Shown here one piece after another: positions 36,897 to 47,375 of a stretch of DNA of 64,000 nucleotides. This DNA comes from Ectothiorhodospira marina. Its GTDB lineage: Bacteria > Pseudomonadota > Gammaproteobacteria > Ectothiorhodospirales > Ectothiorhodospiraceae. The stretch covers positions 496,001 to 560,000 of the forward strand of contig NZ_FOAA01000001.1 of assembly GCF_900109495.1 (NCBI RefSeq), written 5' to 3'. Position 1 is the first letter of the stretch, and each line of letters starts with the position of its first letter. Under the pieces are notes generated by a model. The model was not told the origin of the DNA and ran no database searches. It worked only from the letters and a program-made list of their open reading frames with translations. Made by a program: the position numbers and the translations under genes.

Positions 36897-38387
36897 CTAG
36901 ATCAGCGGGAACATCACCGTCAGGGTCCAGCCCAGGAAGGCGGCCAGGGCGAAGCCATCCGCCCAGGGGCGCTGTACCGGCCGGCTGACCAGCAGGGGCA
37001 GGGCCAGCATCACCGGCAGCAGGGGCAGGATGATCAGCAGGAACATCATGCCATCGACGATGGCTGCGGCGACCCCCACCGTGACCATGGTGATCAGGGC
37101 CACGCCCAACCCGACGCCCAGCCCCCGCCAGCCGGTGCGTCCCTGCAGGGCGGTGGCAAAGGCAACCGCCCAGGGCAGGATCAGCAGGGTCAGGATGGGT
37201 AGATAGGGCAGTCGATGCAGCGGCGGCCACCAGGCCAGCCACAGGGCCGCCCCCATCACCCCAAAGCCAAGGACCAGCACACCCAGCATGATCGGACCCC
37301 AGGCCAGGTCGGGCCATTCAGGCCGGGGCGGACGGGTGCCCAGCGCCAGCCAGATACCCCCGGCCAGGGCCAGCCACAGGGCGAATTGGGGGCTGACCAG
37401 GATCCCGCCGATGCCATCCAGATGGATCACCTCCCCAATGCCAATGAGCAGCAGGGTGGCCAGCACCCCACTGATGGCGGCCCGCACCAGGGGGCGTCGG
37501 GTGCGCCCCTGTATTTCTGCCTGGGCCGTATCCAGGCGCAGTCGATCGCCATCCACCCAGAAGGGCGCCAGGGCACGCCAGAGAACGAGAACCCCCACAA
37601 GATTCAGCAGCCACCAGAGCATGGGGCTCACCCCGTTGCCCTGTGGTGGGGCGATCTCCGAGACCTGGGCCAGCCAGTCAATGGAGGCGGCATGAGACTG
37701 GGGGCTGAACAGCACACCGATATGCTCCACGCCAGGGATCACCTCAAGGGCCCGGGCAGTGCCTGCGGCCGGATCACCCCCGGGGCCGCCGGCCTTTTCC
37801 AGCAGGGTCTGCGCCGCCTCCAGGAACGGTCCTTCCCAGGCCCCGGCCATCAGCAGCAGGTTGGGAGGGCTTTCCGGGGTGACTTCGCTCTGCCCGGGGG
37901 ACACGGCCACCACGGCCCGGATTGGCTGGGTGGTTTCCATGGCCGCATCGATCACGGCACCGGCACCCAGGGAGTGGCCCAGGAGGGACAGTCGCCCGGC
38001 ATCCACCTCCGGTTGTTCGCCCAGTAACGCCAGGGCCGATCGCACATCTCGCTGGAACTGTTCGGGATCGTTCCACCAGTCCAGCGGCGCGCGGTTGCGT
38101 CCATGTCCACTGAGGTCAGGCAGGGCCACCACGAAGCCCGCATCGGCGAGTGCCAGTCCCCAGGTGCGCATCAGTTGGGCCGAGCCGGCAAATCCATGGG
38201 CGACCACCACGCCGGGGGCATGGCTGGCATCGGCTGGCAGGAGCAGTGTGACCGGCACTCCGTCCCGTTCCATCTGGCGTTGCTCGACCCCCCGCCCGGC
38301 GTCGATCACCAGGATCCAGGCCGTGATGATGACTACGAGGGCAAACAGGGCGGTGATGATCCTCAGAGCGGGATGACGTGTGTGCAT
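36897..38387 (-). CDS. Alpha/beta hydrolase with multi-helix membrane C-terminus
   Basis: A 496-residue protein. After an N-terminal anchor (IITALFALVVIITAWILVID) comes an alpha/beta hydrolase domain with APGVVVAHGFAGSAQLMRTW, the nucleophile elbow LSLLGHSLGAGAVIDAAMET and a likely catalytic His in EVIPGVEHIGVLFSPQSH. The C-terminal half has six or more hydrophobic helices (for example MLWWLLNLVGVLVLWRAL and PYLPILTLLILPWAVAFATA). The substrate is unknown. The last codons lie just beyond the REP-like array, and the gene is convergent with the photosynthesis operon. It belongs to neither the photosynthesis nor the ubiquinone group by sequence. Confidence 0.85.
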   Translation of the reverse strand: MHTRHPALRIITALFALVVIITAWILVIDAGRGVEQRQMERDGVPVTLLLPADASHAPGVVVAHGFAGSAQLMRTWGLALADAGFVVALPDLSGHGRNRAPLDWWNDPEQFQRDVRSALALLGEQPEVDAGRLSLLGHSLGAGAVIDAAMETTQPIRAVVAVSPGQSEVTPESPPNLLLMAGAWEGPFLEAAQTLLEKAGGPGGDPAAGTARALEVIPGVEHIGVLFSPQSHAASIDWLAQVSEIAPPQGNGVSPMLWWLLNLVGVLVLWRALAPFWVDGDRLRLDTAQAEIQGRTRRPLVRAAISGVLATLLLIGIGEVIHLDGIGGILVSPQFALWLALAGGIWLALGTRPPRPEWPDLAWGPIMLGVLVLGFGVMGAALWLAWWPPLHRLPYLPILTLLILPWAVAFATALQGRTGWRGLGVGLGVALITMVTVGVAAAIVDGMMFLLIILPLLPVMLALPLLVSRPVQRPWADGFALAAFLGWTLTVMFPLI

Positions 38388-38420
38388 GGGATGGGTTTTC
38401 CTTTGCCAGCGGGAGAGGGG

Positions 38421-39080
38421 CTACAGCCCCGCCTGGGCCGGCAACCAGTCCATGATCTCGCCGGGGTGCTGGATGAAGCCGTCAGCGCCCCAGGTCTCCG
38501 GGGACTGAGCGGCATCGATATAGCCGTAGCGGGCCACCAGCGTGCGCATGCCCGCGGCCCGTCCTGCCTGGATATCCCGCAGGGCGTCACCGATATAGAG
38601 GCACTGCCCGGGGGAGCTGCCAGACTGCTCGCAGGCCAGCAGCATGGGCATGGGGTGGGGTTTGCACTCTGCGGTCGTGTCGCCACTGATCACCGTGGCG
38701 GCACGATCGTACAGGCCCATGGCGCGCAGTAGGGGATCGGTGAGAAAGGCCGGCTTGTTGGTGACCACGCCCCAGTTCATGCCTCGGGATTCAATGGCTT
38801 CCAGCACCTCGTCCATGCCAGGGAACAGGCGACTCTCCCGGTGGATGTGGGCCATGTAAATCTCGATAAAGCGCTCCCGCAGTCCATCGAAGACGGCCCC
38901 GGCGGCCTCGGGGAAGCCCAGGGTCACCAGGGCCGACGTGCCATGGGAGACCTGATCACGGACCTGCTCGAAGGGCAGGGGCGTCAGGCCCCGCTCCCGC
39001 TGCAGGCAGTGCAGGGCGTGATGCAGGTCCGGGGCGGTGTCGGCCAGGGTGCCGTCCAGGTCGAACAGAATGGTGCGCAA
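38421..39080 (-). CDS. mupP: HAD-family phosphatase, MupP/phosphoglycolate phosphatase-like
   Basis: A 219-residue HAD hydrolase. Motif I is ILFDLDGTLADTAPDL, motif II the Thr in WGVVTNKPAF, motif III the Lys in TTAECKPHPMP, and motif IV is YIGDALRDIQAGRAAGM. In Pseudomonas the gene in this position, next to ubiG, is mupP, encoding MurNAc-6-phosphate phosphatase of the peptidoglycan recycling bypass. Older annotation calls it gph. The order ubiG-HAD is the same here, so MupP is the better guess, but sequence alone does not separate the two. It starts three bases after ubiG. Confidence 0.85.
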   Translation of the reverse strand: MRTILFDLDGTLADTAPDLHHALHCLQRERGLTPLPFEQVRDQVSHGTSALVTLGFPEAAGAVFDGLRERFIEIYMAHIHRESRLFPGMDEVLEAIESRGMNWGVVTNKPAFLTDPLLRAMGLYDRAATVISGDTTAECKPHPMPMLLACEQSGSSPGQCLYIGDALRDIQAGRAAGMRTLVARYGYIDAAQSPETWGADGFIQHPGEIMDWLPAQAGL

Positions 39081-39083
39081 GGC

Positions 39084-39806
39084 TCAGTCTTCCCGCACAG
39101 CGTGGGCCAGGTAGTTCACATCGACACCCGGGCCCAGGCGGTAGCTGCGATTGATCAGGTCATAGTGCATGCCTGTGAGGTTGCGCAGGGACAAGCCGGC
39201 CTGCCGCATCCATGCCTCCATTTCCGAAGGACGGATGAAGCGGGCGTACTCATGGGTACCGGGGGGCAGCATGCGCATCAGGTATTCGGCCCCCAGGATG
39301 GCCATGGCAAACGACTTGGGGGTGCGGTTCAGGGTGGCCACGCACAGATGTCCGCCCGGCTTGAGCAGGCGCGCGCAGGCATCGAGCACCGAGCCCGGGT
39401 CGGGGACATGTTCCAGCATCTCCATGCAGGTGATCACGTCGAACTGCCCCGGCATCTCTGCCGCCAGGGCCTCGGCGGAACTCTGCCGGTAGTCCACCTC
39501 CAGACCGGATTCCAATAGGTGCAGACGCGCCACACCCAGGGCATTTTCACCCATATCGATGCCGGTGACCTGGGCACCCCGACGGGCCATGGCCTCTGAC
39601 AGCAGGCCGCCGCCACAGCCCACGTCCAGCACCTTCCTGTCCTGCAGGCCGGCGCGTTCCTCGATGTAGTCCAGCCTGAGCGGGTTGATTTCATGCAGAG
39701 GACGGCATTCACCCTCCGGATCCCACCAGCGGTGGGCCATGTCATCAAACTTGGCGATCTCGGCAGCGTCGACGTTGGTATGTATCTCGGACATTGGGGC
39801 GGTCAT
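39084..39806 (-). CDS. ubiG: Ubiquinone biosynthesis O-methyltransferase
   Basis: A 240-residue SAM methyltransferase that performs both O-methylations of the ubiquinone ring. It carries NVDAAEIAKFDDMAHRWWDP near the start, HEINPLRLDYIEE, the SAM site VLDVGCGGGLLSEAMARRGA, MEMLEHVPDP and TLNRTPKSFAMAILGAEY. The ATG at 39806 (MTAPMSEIH) is used; ATG at 39794 is equally likely. It follows mtaD by about 20 bases and precedes the HAD gene by three, giving an mtaD-ubiG-mupP operon as in Pseudomonas. Confidence 0.96.
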   Translation of the reverse strand: MTAPMSEIHTNVDAAEIAKFDDMAHRWWDPEGECRPLHEINPLRLDYIEERAGLQDRKVLDVGCGGGLLSEAMARRGAQVTGIDMGENALGVARLHLLESGLEVDYRQSSAEALAAEMPGQFDVITCMEMLEHVPDPGSVLDACARLLKPGGHLCVATLNRTPKSFAMAILGAEYLMRMLPPGTHEYARFIRPSEMEAWMRQAGLSLRNLTGMHYDLINRSYRLGPGVDVNYLAHAVRED

Positions 39807-39825
39807 CACGGGTCGGGTGCGGGGC

Positions 39826-41145
39826 TCAGTCGGCCTCTGCAATGCGGGTTTGCCAACGGGATATCCGCTGGCGCAGCTGAGTCTCATCAATGGTGGTGAG
39901 TTGGCGATCCCGCAACAGCGGGCGGCCTGCCACCCACGTATCGCTGACCTGGTGACGACCCACGGCATACACCAGATGAGAGACAGGATCGTAAACGGGC
40001 TGACTTTCCAGTTCCCCCAGGTTGACGGCGACCATGTCCGCGCTCTTGCCCGGGACGAGGGAGCCGATTTCATCTGCCAGGCCCAGGGCCCGGGCACCGT
40101 TGAGGGTGGCCATGCGCAGCGCGGTGTGGGCGGGCAGGGCGGCGGCGTTGCCGCTGACGCCCTTGGCCAGCAGGGCGGCGGTGCGCATCTCGCCAAACAT
40201 GTCCAGGTCGTTGTTGCTGGCCGTGCCGTCGGTGCCCAGAGCCACGTTCACACCCGCCTCCACCAGGGCCTGCACAGGGCAGAACCCGGAGGCCAGCTTC
40301 AGGTTGGATTCAGGGCAATGCACCACATGGGTGCCGGCGTCGGCCAGATGGGCGATCTCCCCGGTTTCCAGTTGGGTCATGTGCACGGCCATGAGGTGGG
40401 GGCCGGCCAATCCCAGCTGCGCGAGGCGCTCCAGGGGATGGACGCCAAAGCGGGCCTTGGATTCCTCCAGTTCATGAGCCGTCTCGTGCACGTGCATGTG
40501 CACGGGCATGTCCAGTTCCGCGGCCAGGGTGGCCAGGCGCTTGAGGGGTTCATCGGCCACGGTGTAGGGGGCGTGGGGGGCAAAGCAGAACGACAGCAGG
40601 CCCTCGCCCTTGTGACGGTCGAAGATGTCCAGGCCCTTGTCGATGTACTCGGAGGCCTGCGACGCCCAGGCGCTGGGAAAGTCGATGACGATCAGGCCGA
40701 TGGCAGCGCGGATGCCCACTTGGCCGCTCACCTGAGCGGTGGTCTCCGGGAAGAAATACATGTCGTTGAAGCAGGTGGTGCCACCGCGCAGCATCTCTGC
40801 CGCTGCCAGCAGGGTGCCATCATGGACAAAGTCCTCGCCGACGAAACGCCCCTCGGCGGGCCAGATATGGTCCTGCAGCCAGTCCATCAGCGGCAGGTCA
40901 TCGGCCAGCCCGCGCAGCAGGGTCATGGGGGAGTGGGTGTGGGCGTTCACCAGGCCGGGGATCAGGGCATGCTGATTCAGGCGTCGATGGGTCTCGCCGT
41001 GATAGCGCGACTCTGCTTCCGCCGTGGGTAGCAGGTCCAGGATGCGACCTTCGTGAACCACCAGGCTGTAGCCTTCCAGCACCGTATCGTCCGGTTCTAC
41101 TGGCACGATCCAGCGGGGGGTGATGATCTTGTCGACGCTTTGCAT
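39826..41145 (-). CDS. mtaD: 5-methylthioadenosine/S-adenosylhomocysteine deaminase-type amidohydrolase
   Basis: A 439-residue amidohydrolase. Metal ligands are in [20 protein letters not shown] and [20 protein letters not shown], with later [26 protein letters not shown] and [20 protein letters not shown]. Proteins of this TRZ/ATZ family located beside mtnA deaminate methylthioadenosine, as shown for the Pseudomonas gene in this position. It is divergent from mtnA with about 117 bases between them, which agrees with a joint role in methionine salvage. Confidence 0.93.
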   Translation of the reverse strand: MQSVDKIITPRWIVPVEPDDTVLEGYSLVVHEGRILDLLPTAEAESRYHGETHRRLNQHALIPGLVNAHTHSPMTLLRGLADDLPLMDWLQDHIWPAEGRFVGEDFVHDGTLLAAAEMLRGGTTCFNDMYFFPETTAQVSGQVGIRAAIGLIVIDFPSAWASQASEYIDKGLDIFDRHKGEGLLSFCFAPHAPYTVADEPLKRLATLAAELDMPVHMHVHETAHELEESKARFGVHPLERLAQLGLAGPHLMAVHMTQLETGEIAHLADAGTHVVHCPESNLKLASGFCPVQALVEAGVNVALGTDGTASNNDLDMFGEMRTAALLAKGVSGNAAALPAHTALRMATLNGARALGLADEIGSLVPGKSADMVAVNLGELESQPVYDPVSHLVYAVGRHQVSDTWVAGRPLLRDRQLTTIDETQLRQRISRWQTRIAEAD

Positions 41146-41262
41146 CCGCGCAAGATAACGATTACACGAGGGTTGGACAAGTATTCAGCCTGGAGCGGGC
41201 TGTGGCACGGGGCGGCATATCCTGGCAAAGTACGCGGCTACCCACCGCCAACCCGACATGTC

Positions 41263-42318
41263 ATGAGCACACACACGCACGACTCCATTCGCGCGGTCCA
41301 GTGGACCGGTACCCACCTCAGCCTGCTGGATCAGCGTCTGCTGCCCCATGAGAGCGTCTATCTGGAAACGGATAGGGCCGCGGCAGCGGCCGATGCCATC
41401 CGTGACATGGTGGTCCGCGGGGCCCCGGCGATCGGTGTGACGGCTGCCTACGCGGTGGTACTGGCTGCGCGCCGCGCCTGGTCCGAGGATGGTCAGGACT
41501 GGCGCGCGGCCATGGCGGCCGATCTCAAGGCCCTGGCGGACTCCCGTCCCACGGCGGTGAACCTGTTTTGGGCCTTGGAACGCATGGGGCAGGTGATGGC
41601 AGGGCTGCCCGATGGCCAGGACCCGGAGCCCGCCCTGCTGGTGGAGGCCGAGCGCATTCACCAGGAGGACGTGGATGGCAACCGGCACATGGGGGATCTG
41701 GGGGCGGCCCTGTTGCAGGACGGGCGGGATGTGCTCACCCATTGCAATACCGGTTCACTGGCCACGGGTGGCTATGGCACGGCCCTGGGGGTCATTCGCA
41801 GTGCCTACGCCCAGGGGCGGGTCAAGCATGTCTATGCCGATGAGACCCGCCCCTGGTTGCAGGGCGCACGCCTGACTGCCTGGGAGCTGGTGCAGGACGG
41901 GATTCCCGTGAGTCTGATGTGTGAGGGGGCGGCGGCCAGCCTGATGCGCGAGGGTCGTGTGGGTTGGGTCATTGTTGGATCGGATCGGATTGCCGCCAAT
42001 GGCGATGCGGCCAACAAGATCGGCACGTACGGTCTGGCGGTGCTGGCCCGTCATCATGGGGTGAAGTTCATGGTGGTGGCGCCCACCACCACCATCGACA
42101 TGAATGCGCCCAGTGGTGCAGAGATTCCCATTGAGGAGCGCGGCCAGGAGGAAGTGCTGGAACTGGCTGGTCGCCGTGTGGCTGCCCCGGGAGCCGCCGC
42201 CTGGAATCCGGCCTTCGACGTAACCCCGGCAGGGTTGATCGATGCGATCGTCACGGAGCGTGGGGTGGTGGAACAACCCAATGCACAGAAGATGAAGGCG
42301 CTATTCGCGGCCGACTGA
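41263..42318 (+). CDS. mtnA: Methylthioribose-1-phosphate isomerase
   Basis: A 351-residue eIF2B-related isomerase converting methylthioribose-1-phosphate to methylthioribulose-1-phosphate in methionine salvage. Typical segments are [20 protein letters not shown], the catalytic Cys in [20 protein letters not shown], the Asp in [20 protein letters not shown], and the end [16 protein letters not shown]. The ATG at 41263 gives a normal family length; the open frame further upstream reaches into mtaD. A hairpin terminator follows the gene. Confidence 0.95.
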   Translation: MSTHTHDSIRAVQWTGTHLSLLDQRLLPHESVYLETDRAAAAADAIRDMVVRGAPAIGVTAAYAVVLAARRAWSEDGQDWRAAMAADLKALADSRPTAVNLFWALERMGQVMAGLPDGQDPEPALLVEAERIHQEDVDGNRHMGDLGAALLQDGRDVLTHCNTGSLATGGYGTALGVIRSAYAQGRVKHVYADETRPWLQGARLTAWELVQDGIPVSLMCEGAAASLMREGRVGWVIVGSDRIAANGDAANKIGTYGLAVLARHHGVKFMVVAPTTTIDMNAPSGAEIPIEERGQEEVLELAGRRVAAPGAAAWNPAFDVTPAGLIDAIVTERGVVEQPNAQKMKALFAAD

Positions 42319-42336
42319 GCCGAGGATGACACAACC

Positions 42337-42362
42337 GAGGGCTGGCAATGCCAGCCCTCTTC
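42337..42362 (+). terminator. Terminator-like hairpin after mtnA
   Basis: GAGGGCTGGC-AAT-GCCAGCCCTC (42337-42359) is a perfect ten-base-pair stem with a three-base loop, followed by only two or three T residues. It lies between mtnA and gyrA, so it may separate the two transcripts. Confidence 0.6.
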
Positions 42363-42443
42363 ACTGCTGCCCCTCTCGCCAATGTGGTATCATCCGGCGT
42401 TTGTTTCAGTCCTTCCATGTTAACCACAGCGCCCCGAGACTGA

Positions 42444-45047
42444 ATGGTCGAATTCGCCAAAGAAATCCTGCCCGTCAACCTGGAAGACGAGATGCGTCAG
42501 TCCTATCTGGACTACGCCATGAGCGTCATCATCGGTCGAGCTCTCCCGGACGTGCGCGACGGGCTTAAACCGGTGCACCGTCGGGTGTTGTACGCCATGC
42601 GCGTGCTGGGCAACGATTGGAATAAGCCGTACAAGAAGTCCGCCCGTGTGGTGGGTGATGTCATCGGTAAATACCACCCCCATGGGGACTCGGCCGTGTA
42701 CGACACCATCGTGCGCATGGCTCAACCCTTTTCCATGCGCTACATGCTGGTGGATGGACAGGGCAACTTCGGCTCGGTGGACGGTGACGCCCCGGCAGCC
42801 ATGCGATACACGGAAGTGCGCATGGCGCGGATCGCCCATGAGCTGCTGGCGGACATCGACAAGGAGACGGTGGACTTTGTCGATAACTACGACGGTTCCG
42901 AGACCGAGCCCTCCGTTTTCCCCACCCAGCTGCCCAATCTGCTGATCAATGGGTCGGCCGGTATTGCCGTGGGCATGGCCACCAATATTCCGCCGCACGG
43001 CCTCACCGAGGTGGTCAACGCGTGTGTGGCGCTCATTGACACCCCGGATCTGGGCGTGGAAGGCCTGATGGAGCACATACCGGGCCCGGATTTTCCCACG
43101 GCCGGCATCATCAATGGCGACCGGGGCATCCACGAGGCGTATCGCACCGGACGCGGGCGTATCCATGTGAGGGCCCGCTCCCATGTGGAGACCGACGAGT
43201 CCACCGGGCGCAACAGTATCGTGGTGACGGAACTGCCGTATCAGGTGAACAAGGCCCGCCTTCTGGAGCGCATTGCCGAACTGGTGAAGGACAAGAAGCT
43301 GGAGGGCATCAGCGAACTGCGGGACGAGTCCGACAAGGATGGCATGCGCATGGTGGTGGAGCTCAAGCGCGGCGAAGTCCCTGAGGTGGTGCTCAACAAT
43401 CTCTATCTGCACACCCAGATGCAGAATGTTTTCGGCATCAACATGGTGGCCCTAGTGGACGGGCAGCCGCGCTTACTGGATCTGAAGCAGATTCTGGAGG
43501 CCTTTTTGCGCCATCGGCGCGAAGTGGTCACCCGCCGAACCATCTTCGAACTGCGCAAGGCCCGTGAGCGGGCTCATGTGTTGGAAGGTCTGGCTGTGGC
43601 TCTGGCCAACATCGACGAGATCATTGCCCTGATCAAGACCTCCGGCAGTCCGGCGGAGGCCAAGGAAGGACTGTTGGGGCGTCTCTGGGCCCCAGGTGTG
43701 GTGCAGGACATGCTGGATCGTGCCGGTGCCTGGGCATCGCGACCCGAGGAGCTGGCCAGCGAGTTCGGATTGCAGGAAGGCGGCTATCGGCTTTCCGAGG
43801 CGCAGGCACAGGCCATTCTCGACCTGCGACTGCACCGCCTGACCGGTCTTGAACAGGATAAAATTGTCAACGAATACCGTGAATTGCTGGGGCGTATCGA
43901 GGAGTTGCTGGAGATCCTGTCCAGCCCTGGGCGCCTGATGGAGGTGATTCGCGAGGAGCTGGTCGCCATGCGCGATCAGTATGGGGACACGCGCCGCACC
44001 GAGATCCTCAGTCATCACCAGGATCTCACCCTGGAAGACCTGATCACCGAGGAAGATGTGGTGGTCACGCTCTCCCATGCCGGTTACGCCAAGTACCAGC
44101 CCCTGACAGCCTACCGGGCGCAAAAGCGCGGTGGGCGGGGCAAGACCGCCACCACCTTCCGTGACGAGGACTTCATCGATCGTCTGGTGGTGGCCAATAC
44201 CCACGATACCATCCTGTGCTTCTCCAGCCGTGGCAAGGCCTACTGGCTCAAGGTATATGAACTGCCCATGGGGAGTCGTGCCGCTCGTGGACGGCCCATG
44301 GTGAACCTGCTGCCCCTGGAAGAGGGGGAGCGCATCAACGCCATCCTGCCGGTGCGGGAGTATCGGGAGGACATGTATGTGTTCATGGCCACCAGCAGCG
44401 GCATCGTCAAGAAGACGCCTCTGGTGGACTTTTCCCGTCCGCGCTCCAACGGCATCATCGCCGTGGGTCTGCGCGAGGACGACTGGCTGGTGGATGTGAA
44501 GGTCACCGACGGGCACCAGGATGTCATGCTGCTCAGTTCTGCCGGCAAGGCGGTGCGGTTCAGCGAGGACACCGTGCGGGCCATGGGGCGGACGGCCAGC
44601 GGTGTGCGTGGCGTGCGCCTGGGCTCGGATCAGCAGGTGATCTCCTTGATCATTGTTGACCAGGGCAACATCCTGATCGCGACCGAGAATGGCTATGGCA
44701 AGCGCACCTCGCCGGAGGAATTCCCCCTCCATGGTCGAGGCGGCCAGGGCGTGATCGCCATTCAGACGGGAGGCCGCAACGGTGCGGTGGTGGGGGCCAC
44801 GCTGGTGGGAGACGACGATCAGGTCATGCTCATTACCAATGGTGGCACCCTCGTACGCACGCCGATCGGCGATATCCCGGTCCTGGGGCGCAATACCCAG
44901 GGCGTGCGCCTGATACGCCTTGCCGATGATGAAAAGCTGGTAGAACTGGCGCGGGTCGAGGGCCTCAATGGCGACGATAACGAAAGCGGCGATGACAGCA
45001 GCGACGATGCCGAAGACGGCGAATCATCCCCGGATGACGCCTCCTGA
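42444..45047 (+). CDS. gyrA: DNA gyrase subunit A
   Basis: An 867-residue type IIA topoisomerase subunit. It starts [20 protein letters not shown], has [20 protein letters not shown], the quinolone-determining loop [19 protein letters not shown] with wild-type Ser and Asp, and the active Tyr in [14 protein letters not shown]. Coiled coil and C-terminal beta-pinwheel blades follow (the GyrA box is near [13 protein letters not shown]). The C-terminus is acidic ([17 protein letters not shown]). It heads a long rightward block, as in Pseudomonas. Confidence 0.97.
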   Translation: MVEFAKEILPVNLEDEMRQSYLDYAMSVIIGRALPDVRDGLKPVHRRVLYAMRVLGNDWNKPYKKSARVVGDVIGKYHPHGDSAVYDTIVRMAQPFSMRYMLVDGQGNFGSVDGDAPAAMRYTEVRMARIAHELLADIDKETVDFVDNYDGSETEPSVFPTQLPNLLINGSAGIAVGMATNIPPHGLTEVVNACVALIDTPDLGVEGLMEHIPGPDFPTAGIINGDRGIHEAYRTGRGRIHVRARSHVETDESTGRNSIVVTELPYQVNKARLLERIAELVKDKKLEGISELRDESDKDGMRMVVELKRGEVPEVVLNNLYLHTQMQNVFGINMVALVDGQPRLLDLKQILEAFLRHRREVVTRRTIFELRKARERAHVLEGLAVALANIDEIIALIKTSGSPAEAKEGLLGRLWAPGVVQDMLDRAGAWASRPEELASEFGLQEGGYRLSEAQAQAILDLRLHRLTGLEQDKIVNEYRELLGRIEELLEILSSPGRLMEVIREELVAMRDQYGDTRRTEILSHHQDLTLEDLITEEDVVVTLSHAGYAKYQPLTAYRAQKRGGRGKTATTFRDEDFIDRLVVANTHDTILCFSSRGKAYWLKVYELPMGSRAARGRPMVNLLPLEEGERINAILPVREYREDMYVFMATSSGIVKKTPLVDFSRPRSNGIIAVGLREDDWLVDVKVTDGHQDVMLLSSAGKAVRFSEDTVRAMGRTASGVRGVRLGSDQQVISLIIVDQGNILIATENGYGKRTSPEEFPLHGRGGQGVIAIQTGGRNGAVVGATLVGDDDQVMLITNGGTLVRTPIGDIPVLGRNTQGVRLIRLADDEKLVELARVEGLNGDDNESGDDSSDDAEDGESSPDDAS

Positions 45048-45097
45048 CCTGATTCCCGCGAAATCAATCTGTCCGTGATCCAAACCAGGAGTGAAAC

Positions 45098-46180
45098 ATG
45101 ACACGTGTTTATAACTTCAGCGCCGGCCCCGCCGTGCTCCCCGAACCGGTGCTGGAGCGCGCCCGCGCGGAAATGCTCGACTGGAATGGCACCGGCATGT
45201 CGGTGATGGAAATGAGTCACCGCGGCAAGGCCTTCGTGTCCATTGCCGCCCAGGCGGAACAGGATGTGCGTGACCTGCTCAAGGTGCCGGACAACTACAA
45301 GGTCCTGTTCCTCCAGGGCGGTGCGTCGGGTCAGTTTGCTGCTGTCCCCATGAACCTGCTGCGAGGCAAGAAGCAGGTGGATTACGTGAACACCGGTTCC
45401 TGGTCCAAGAAGGCCATCTCCGAAGCCAAGAAATATGCGGATGTGAGTGTGGTGGCCACCAGTGAAGGGGACAACTTCACGCATATCCCCGCCTTCGAGA
45501 CCTGGCAATGCAACCCTGAGGCAGCCTACCTGCATTACACCCCCAATGAGACCATTGGTGGAGTGGAGTTCCATTGGGTGCCCGAGACGGGTGATGTGCC
45601 GCTGGTGGCGGACATGTCCTCGAATATCCTCTCCCGCCCCATCGATGTCTCGAAATATGGCGTGATTTACGCTGGTGCCCAGAAGAATATCGGTCCTGCC
45701 GGTCTGACTCTGGTCATCGTTCGGGATGACCTGATGGGTGATCCCATGCCGGGCCTGCCCAGCATCCTGGATTACAAGATCCAGGCGGATGCGGATTCCA
45801 TGTCCAATACCCCGCCCACCTATGGCTGGTACCTGGCGGGTCTGGTCTTCCAGTGGCTCAAGGAGTTGGGTGGTCTGGAGGCCATGGAACAGATCAATCG
45901 CCGCAAGGCGGAGAAGCTCTATACCGCCATCGATAACTCTGCCTTCTATCACAACCCGGTGGAGGTGTCGGCCCGCTCACTGATGAATGTGCCCTTTACC
46001 CTGGCGGATGCCGAACTGGATGGTCTGTTCCTCAAGGAGGCCGAGCAGGCGGGGCTCACCACCCTCAAGGGGCACCGTTCCGTGGGCGGCATGCGCGCCA
46101 GCATCTACAACGCCATGCCGGAGGCGGGCGTGGATGCCCTGGTGGAATTCATGGTGGACTTCGAACAGCGCAAGGCCTGA
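45098..46180 (+). CDS. serC: Phosphoserine aminotransferase
   Basis: A 360-residue class V aminotransferase converting 3-phosphohydroxypyruvate to phosphoserine and also serving pyridoxal phosphate synthesis. It has the opening [34 protein letters not shown]-like text, [17 protein letters not shown], and the PLP lysine in [23 protein letters not shown] precedes the ATG. The serA stop-start junction follows after one base, so the two serine-pathway genes are coupled. Confidence 0.97.
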   Translation: MTRVYNFSAGPAVLPEPVLERARAEMLDWNGTGMSVMEMSHRGKAFVSIAAQAEQDVRDLLKVPDNYKVLFLQGGASGQFAAVPMNLLRGKKQVDYVNTGSWSKKAISEAKKYADVSVVATSEGDNFTHIPAFETWQCNPEAAYLHYTPNETIGGVEFHWVPETGDVPLVADMSSNILSRPIDVSKYGVIYAGAQKNIGPAGLTLVIVRDDLMGDPMPGLPSILDYKIQADADSMSNTPPTYGWYLAGLVFQWLKELGGLEAMEQINRRKAEKLYTAIDNSAFYHNPVEVSARSLMNVPFTLADAELDGLFLKEAEQAGLTTLKGHRSVGGMRASIYNAMPEAGVDALVEFMVDFEQRKA

Positions 46181-46181
46181 C

Positions 46182-47345
46182 ATGTACAAGATTCTCACGC
46201 TCAATAATATTTCCCCCAAGGGCCTGGACCAGTTCGGTCACGAGCACTATGAAGTGGCCTCGGAGATGTCGCAGCCCGATGCCATCATGGTGCGCTCGGC
46301 CAACATGCACGACATGGAGATCCCGGCCAGCCTCAAGGCGGTGGGACGCGCTGGTGCCGGCGTGAACAACATACCCATTGATGCCATGAGCGAATGTGGC
46401 GTGGCGGTATTCAATGCGCCGGGTGCCAATGCCAATGCCGTCAAGGAAATGGTGTTGGCAGGGATGCTGCTGGCAGCGCGCAATATCTGTCAGGCCTGGG
46501 ATTATGCCCGGCACCTGGAAGGGGACGATGCCGGTGTGCACAAACAGGTGGAGGCGGGCAAGAAACAGTATGCCGGCTTCGAGTTGCCCAGCCGCACCCT
46601 GGGTGTGGTGGGTCTGGGGGCCATCGGCGTTCAGGTCGCGAACGCGGCTCGCGCCCTGGGCATGCGGGTAGTGGGCTACGATCCCCACATGACCGTGAAC
46701 CGTGCCTGGCAGCTGGACGCTGCGGTGGAACAGGCGGTGAGCGTGGATGACCTGCTCAGCCGCTGCGATATGGTCACCTTCCATGTGCCCCTCAACGACT
46801 ATACCCGCCACCTGATCAATAGTGATCGCCTGCACAACATGAAGCGTGGTTCCGTGGTCCTCAATTTCGCCCGGGATGCCATCGTCGACGAGCAGGCGGT
46901 GCTGGCAGCGCTGGCCTCGGGACAGTTGCACGCCTATGTATGCGATTTCCCCAGCAACGGTCTGAAGGGGCAGGACAAGGTGATTGCACTGCCGCACCTG
47001 GGCGCGTCCACCCGTGAGGCGGAAGAGAATTGTGCCGTCATGGTGGGAGAGCAGTTGCGGGATTACCTGGAGAACGGCAACGTGCGCAATTCGGTGAATC
47101 TGCCCGAGATCATGCTGCCGCGCGCGGGCAAGGCACGCCTGGCCGTGATGAACCGCAACCGCCCGGATATGGTGGGGCAGATCTCCCATGTCCTGGGCCA
47201 GAGCGATATCAACATCGTTCACATGATGAATGAATCCCGCAATGGCATTGCCTACAATCTCATCGATGTGGAGGATGAGATTGATGAGGAAGCTGCGCGG
47301 GGTATCGCGGGTATTGATGGCGTGTTGCGTGTGCGCGTCCTCTAA
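46182..47345 (+). CDS. serA: D-3-phosphoglycerate dehydrogenase
   Basis: A 387-residue NAD-dependent dehydrogenase, the first step of serine synthesis. It has SASLKAVGRAGAGVNNIPID-like text, the NAD fold RTLGVVGLGAIGVQVANAAR, the catalytic His in LPHLGASTREAEENCAVMVG, and a short C-terminal ACT domain (RNRPDMVGQISHVLGQSDIN). The ATG at 46182 lies one base after the serC stop. In Pseudomonas serA is not in this cluster, so the insertion between serC and pheA is lineage-specific. Confidence 0.95.
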   Translation: MYKILTLNNISPKGLDQFGHEHYEVASEMSQPDAIMVRSANMHDMEIPASLKAVGRAGAGVNNIPIDAMSECGVAVFNAPGANANAVKEMVLAGMLLAARNICQAWDYARHLEGDDAGVHKQVEAGKKQYAGFELPSRTLGVVGLGAIGVQVANAARALGMRVVGYDPHMTVNRAWQLDAAVEQAVSVDDLLSRCDMVTFHVPLNDYTRHLINSDRLHNMKRGSVVLNFARDAIVDEQAVLAALASGQLHAYVCDFPSNGLKGQDKVIALPHLGASTREAEENCAVMVGEQLRDYLENGNVRNSVNLPEIMLPRAGKARLAVMNRNRPDMVGQISHVLGQSDINIVHMMNESRNGIAYNLIDVEDEIDEEAARGIAGIDGVLRVRVL

Positions 47346-47375
47346 CAGGGCCGAAACGGCGGGGCAGGTTGATTG

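Noticed and set aside
36410-37317. Open frames across the repeat array with repeating peptide units
   Set aside because: The peptide periodicity comes from the 121-bp DNA repeat; no starts, sites or family likeness support translation.
42420-44732. Long minus-strand frames opposite gyrA
   Set aside because: Both are antisense shadows of a conserved essential gene and lack promoters and ribosome sites.
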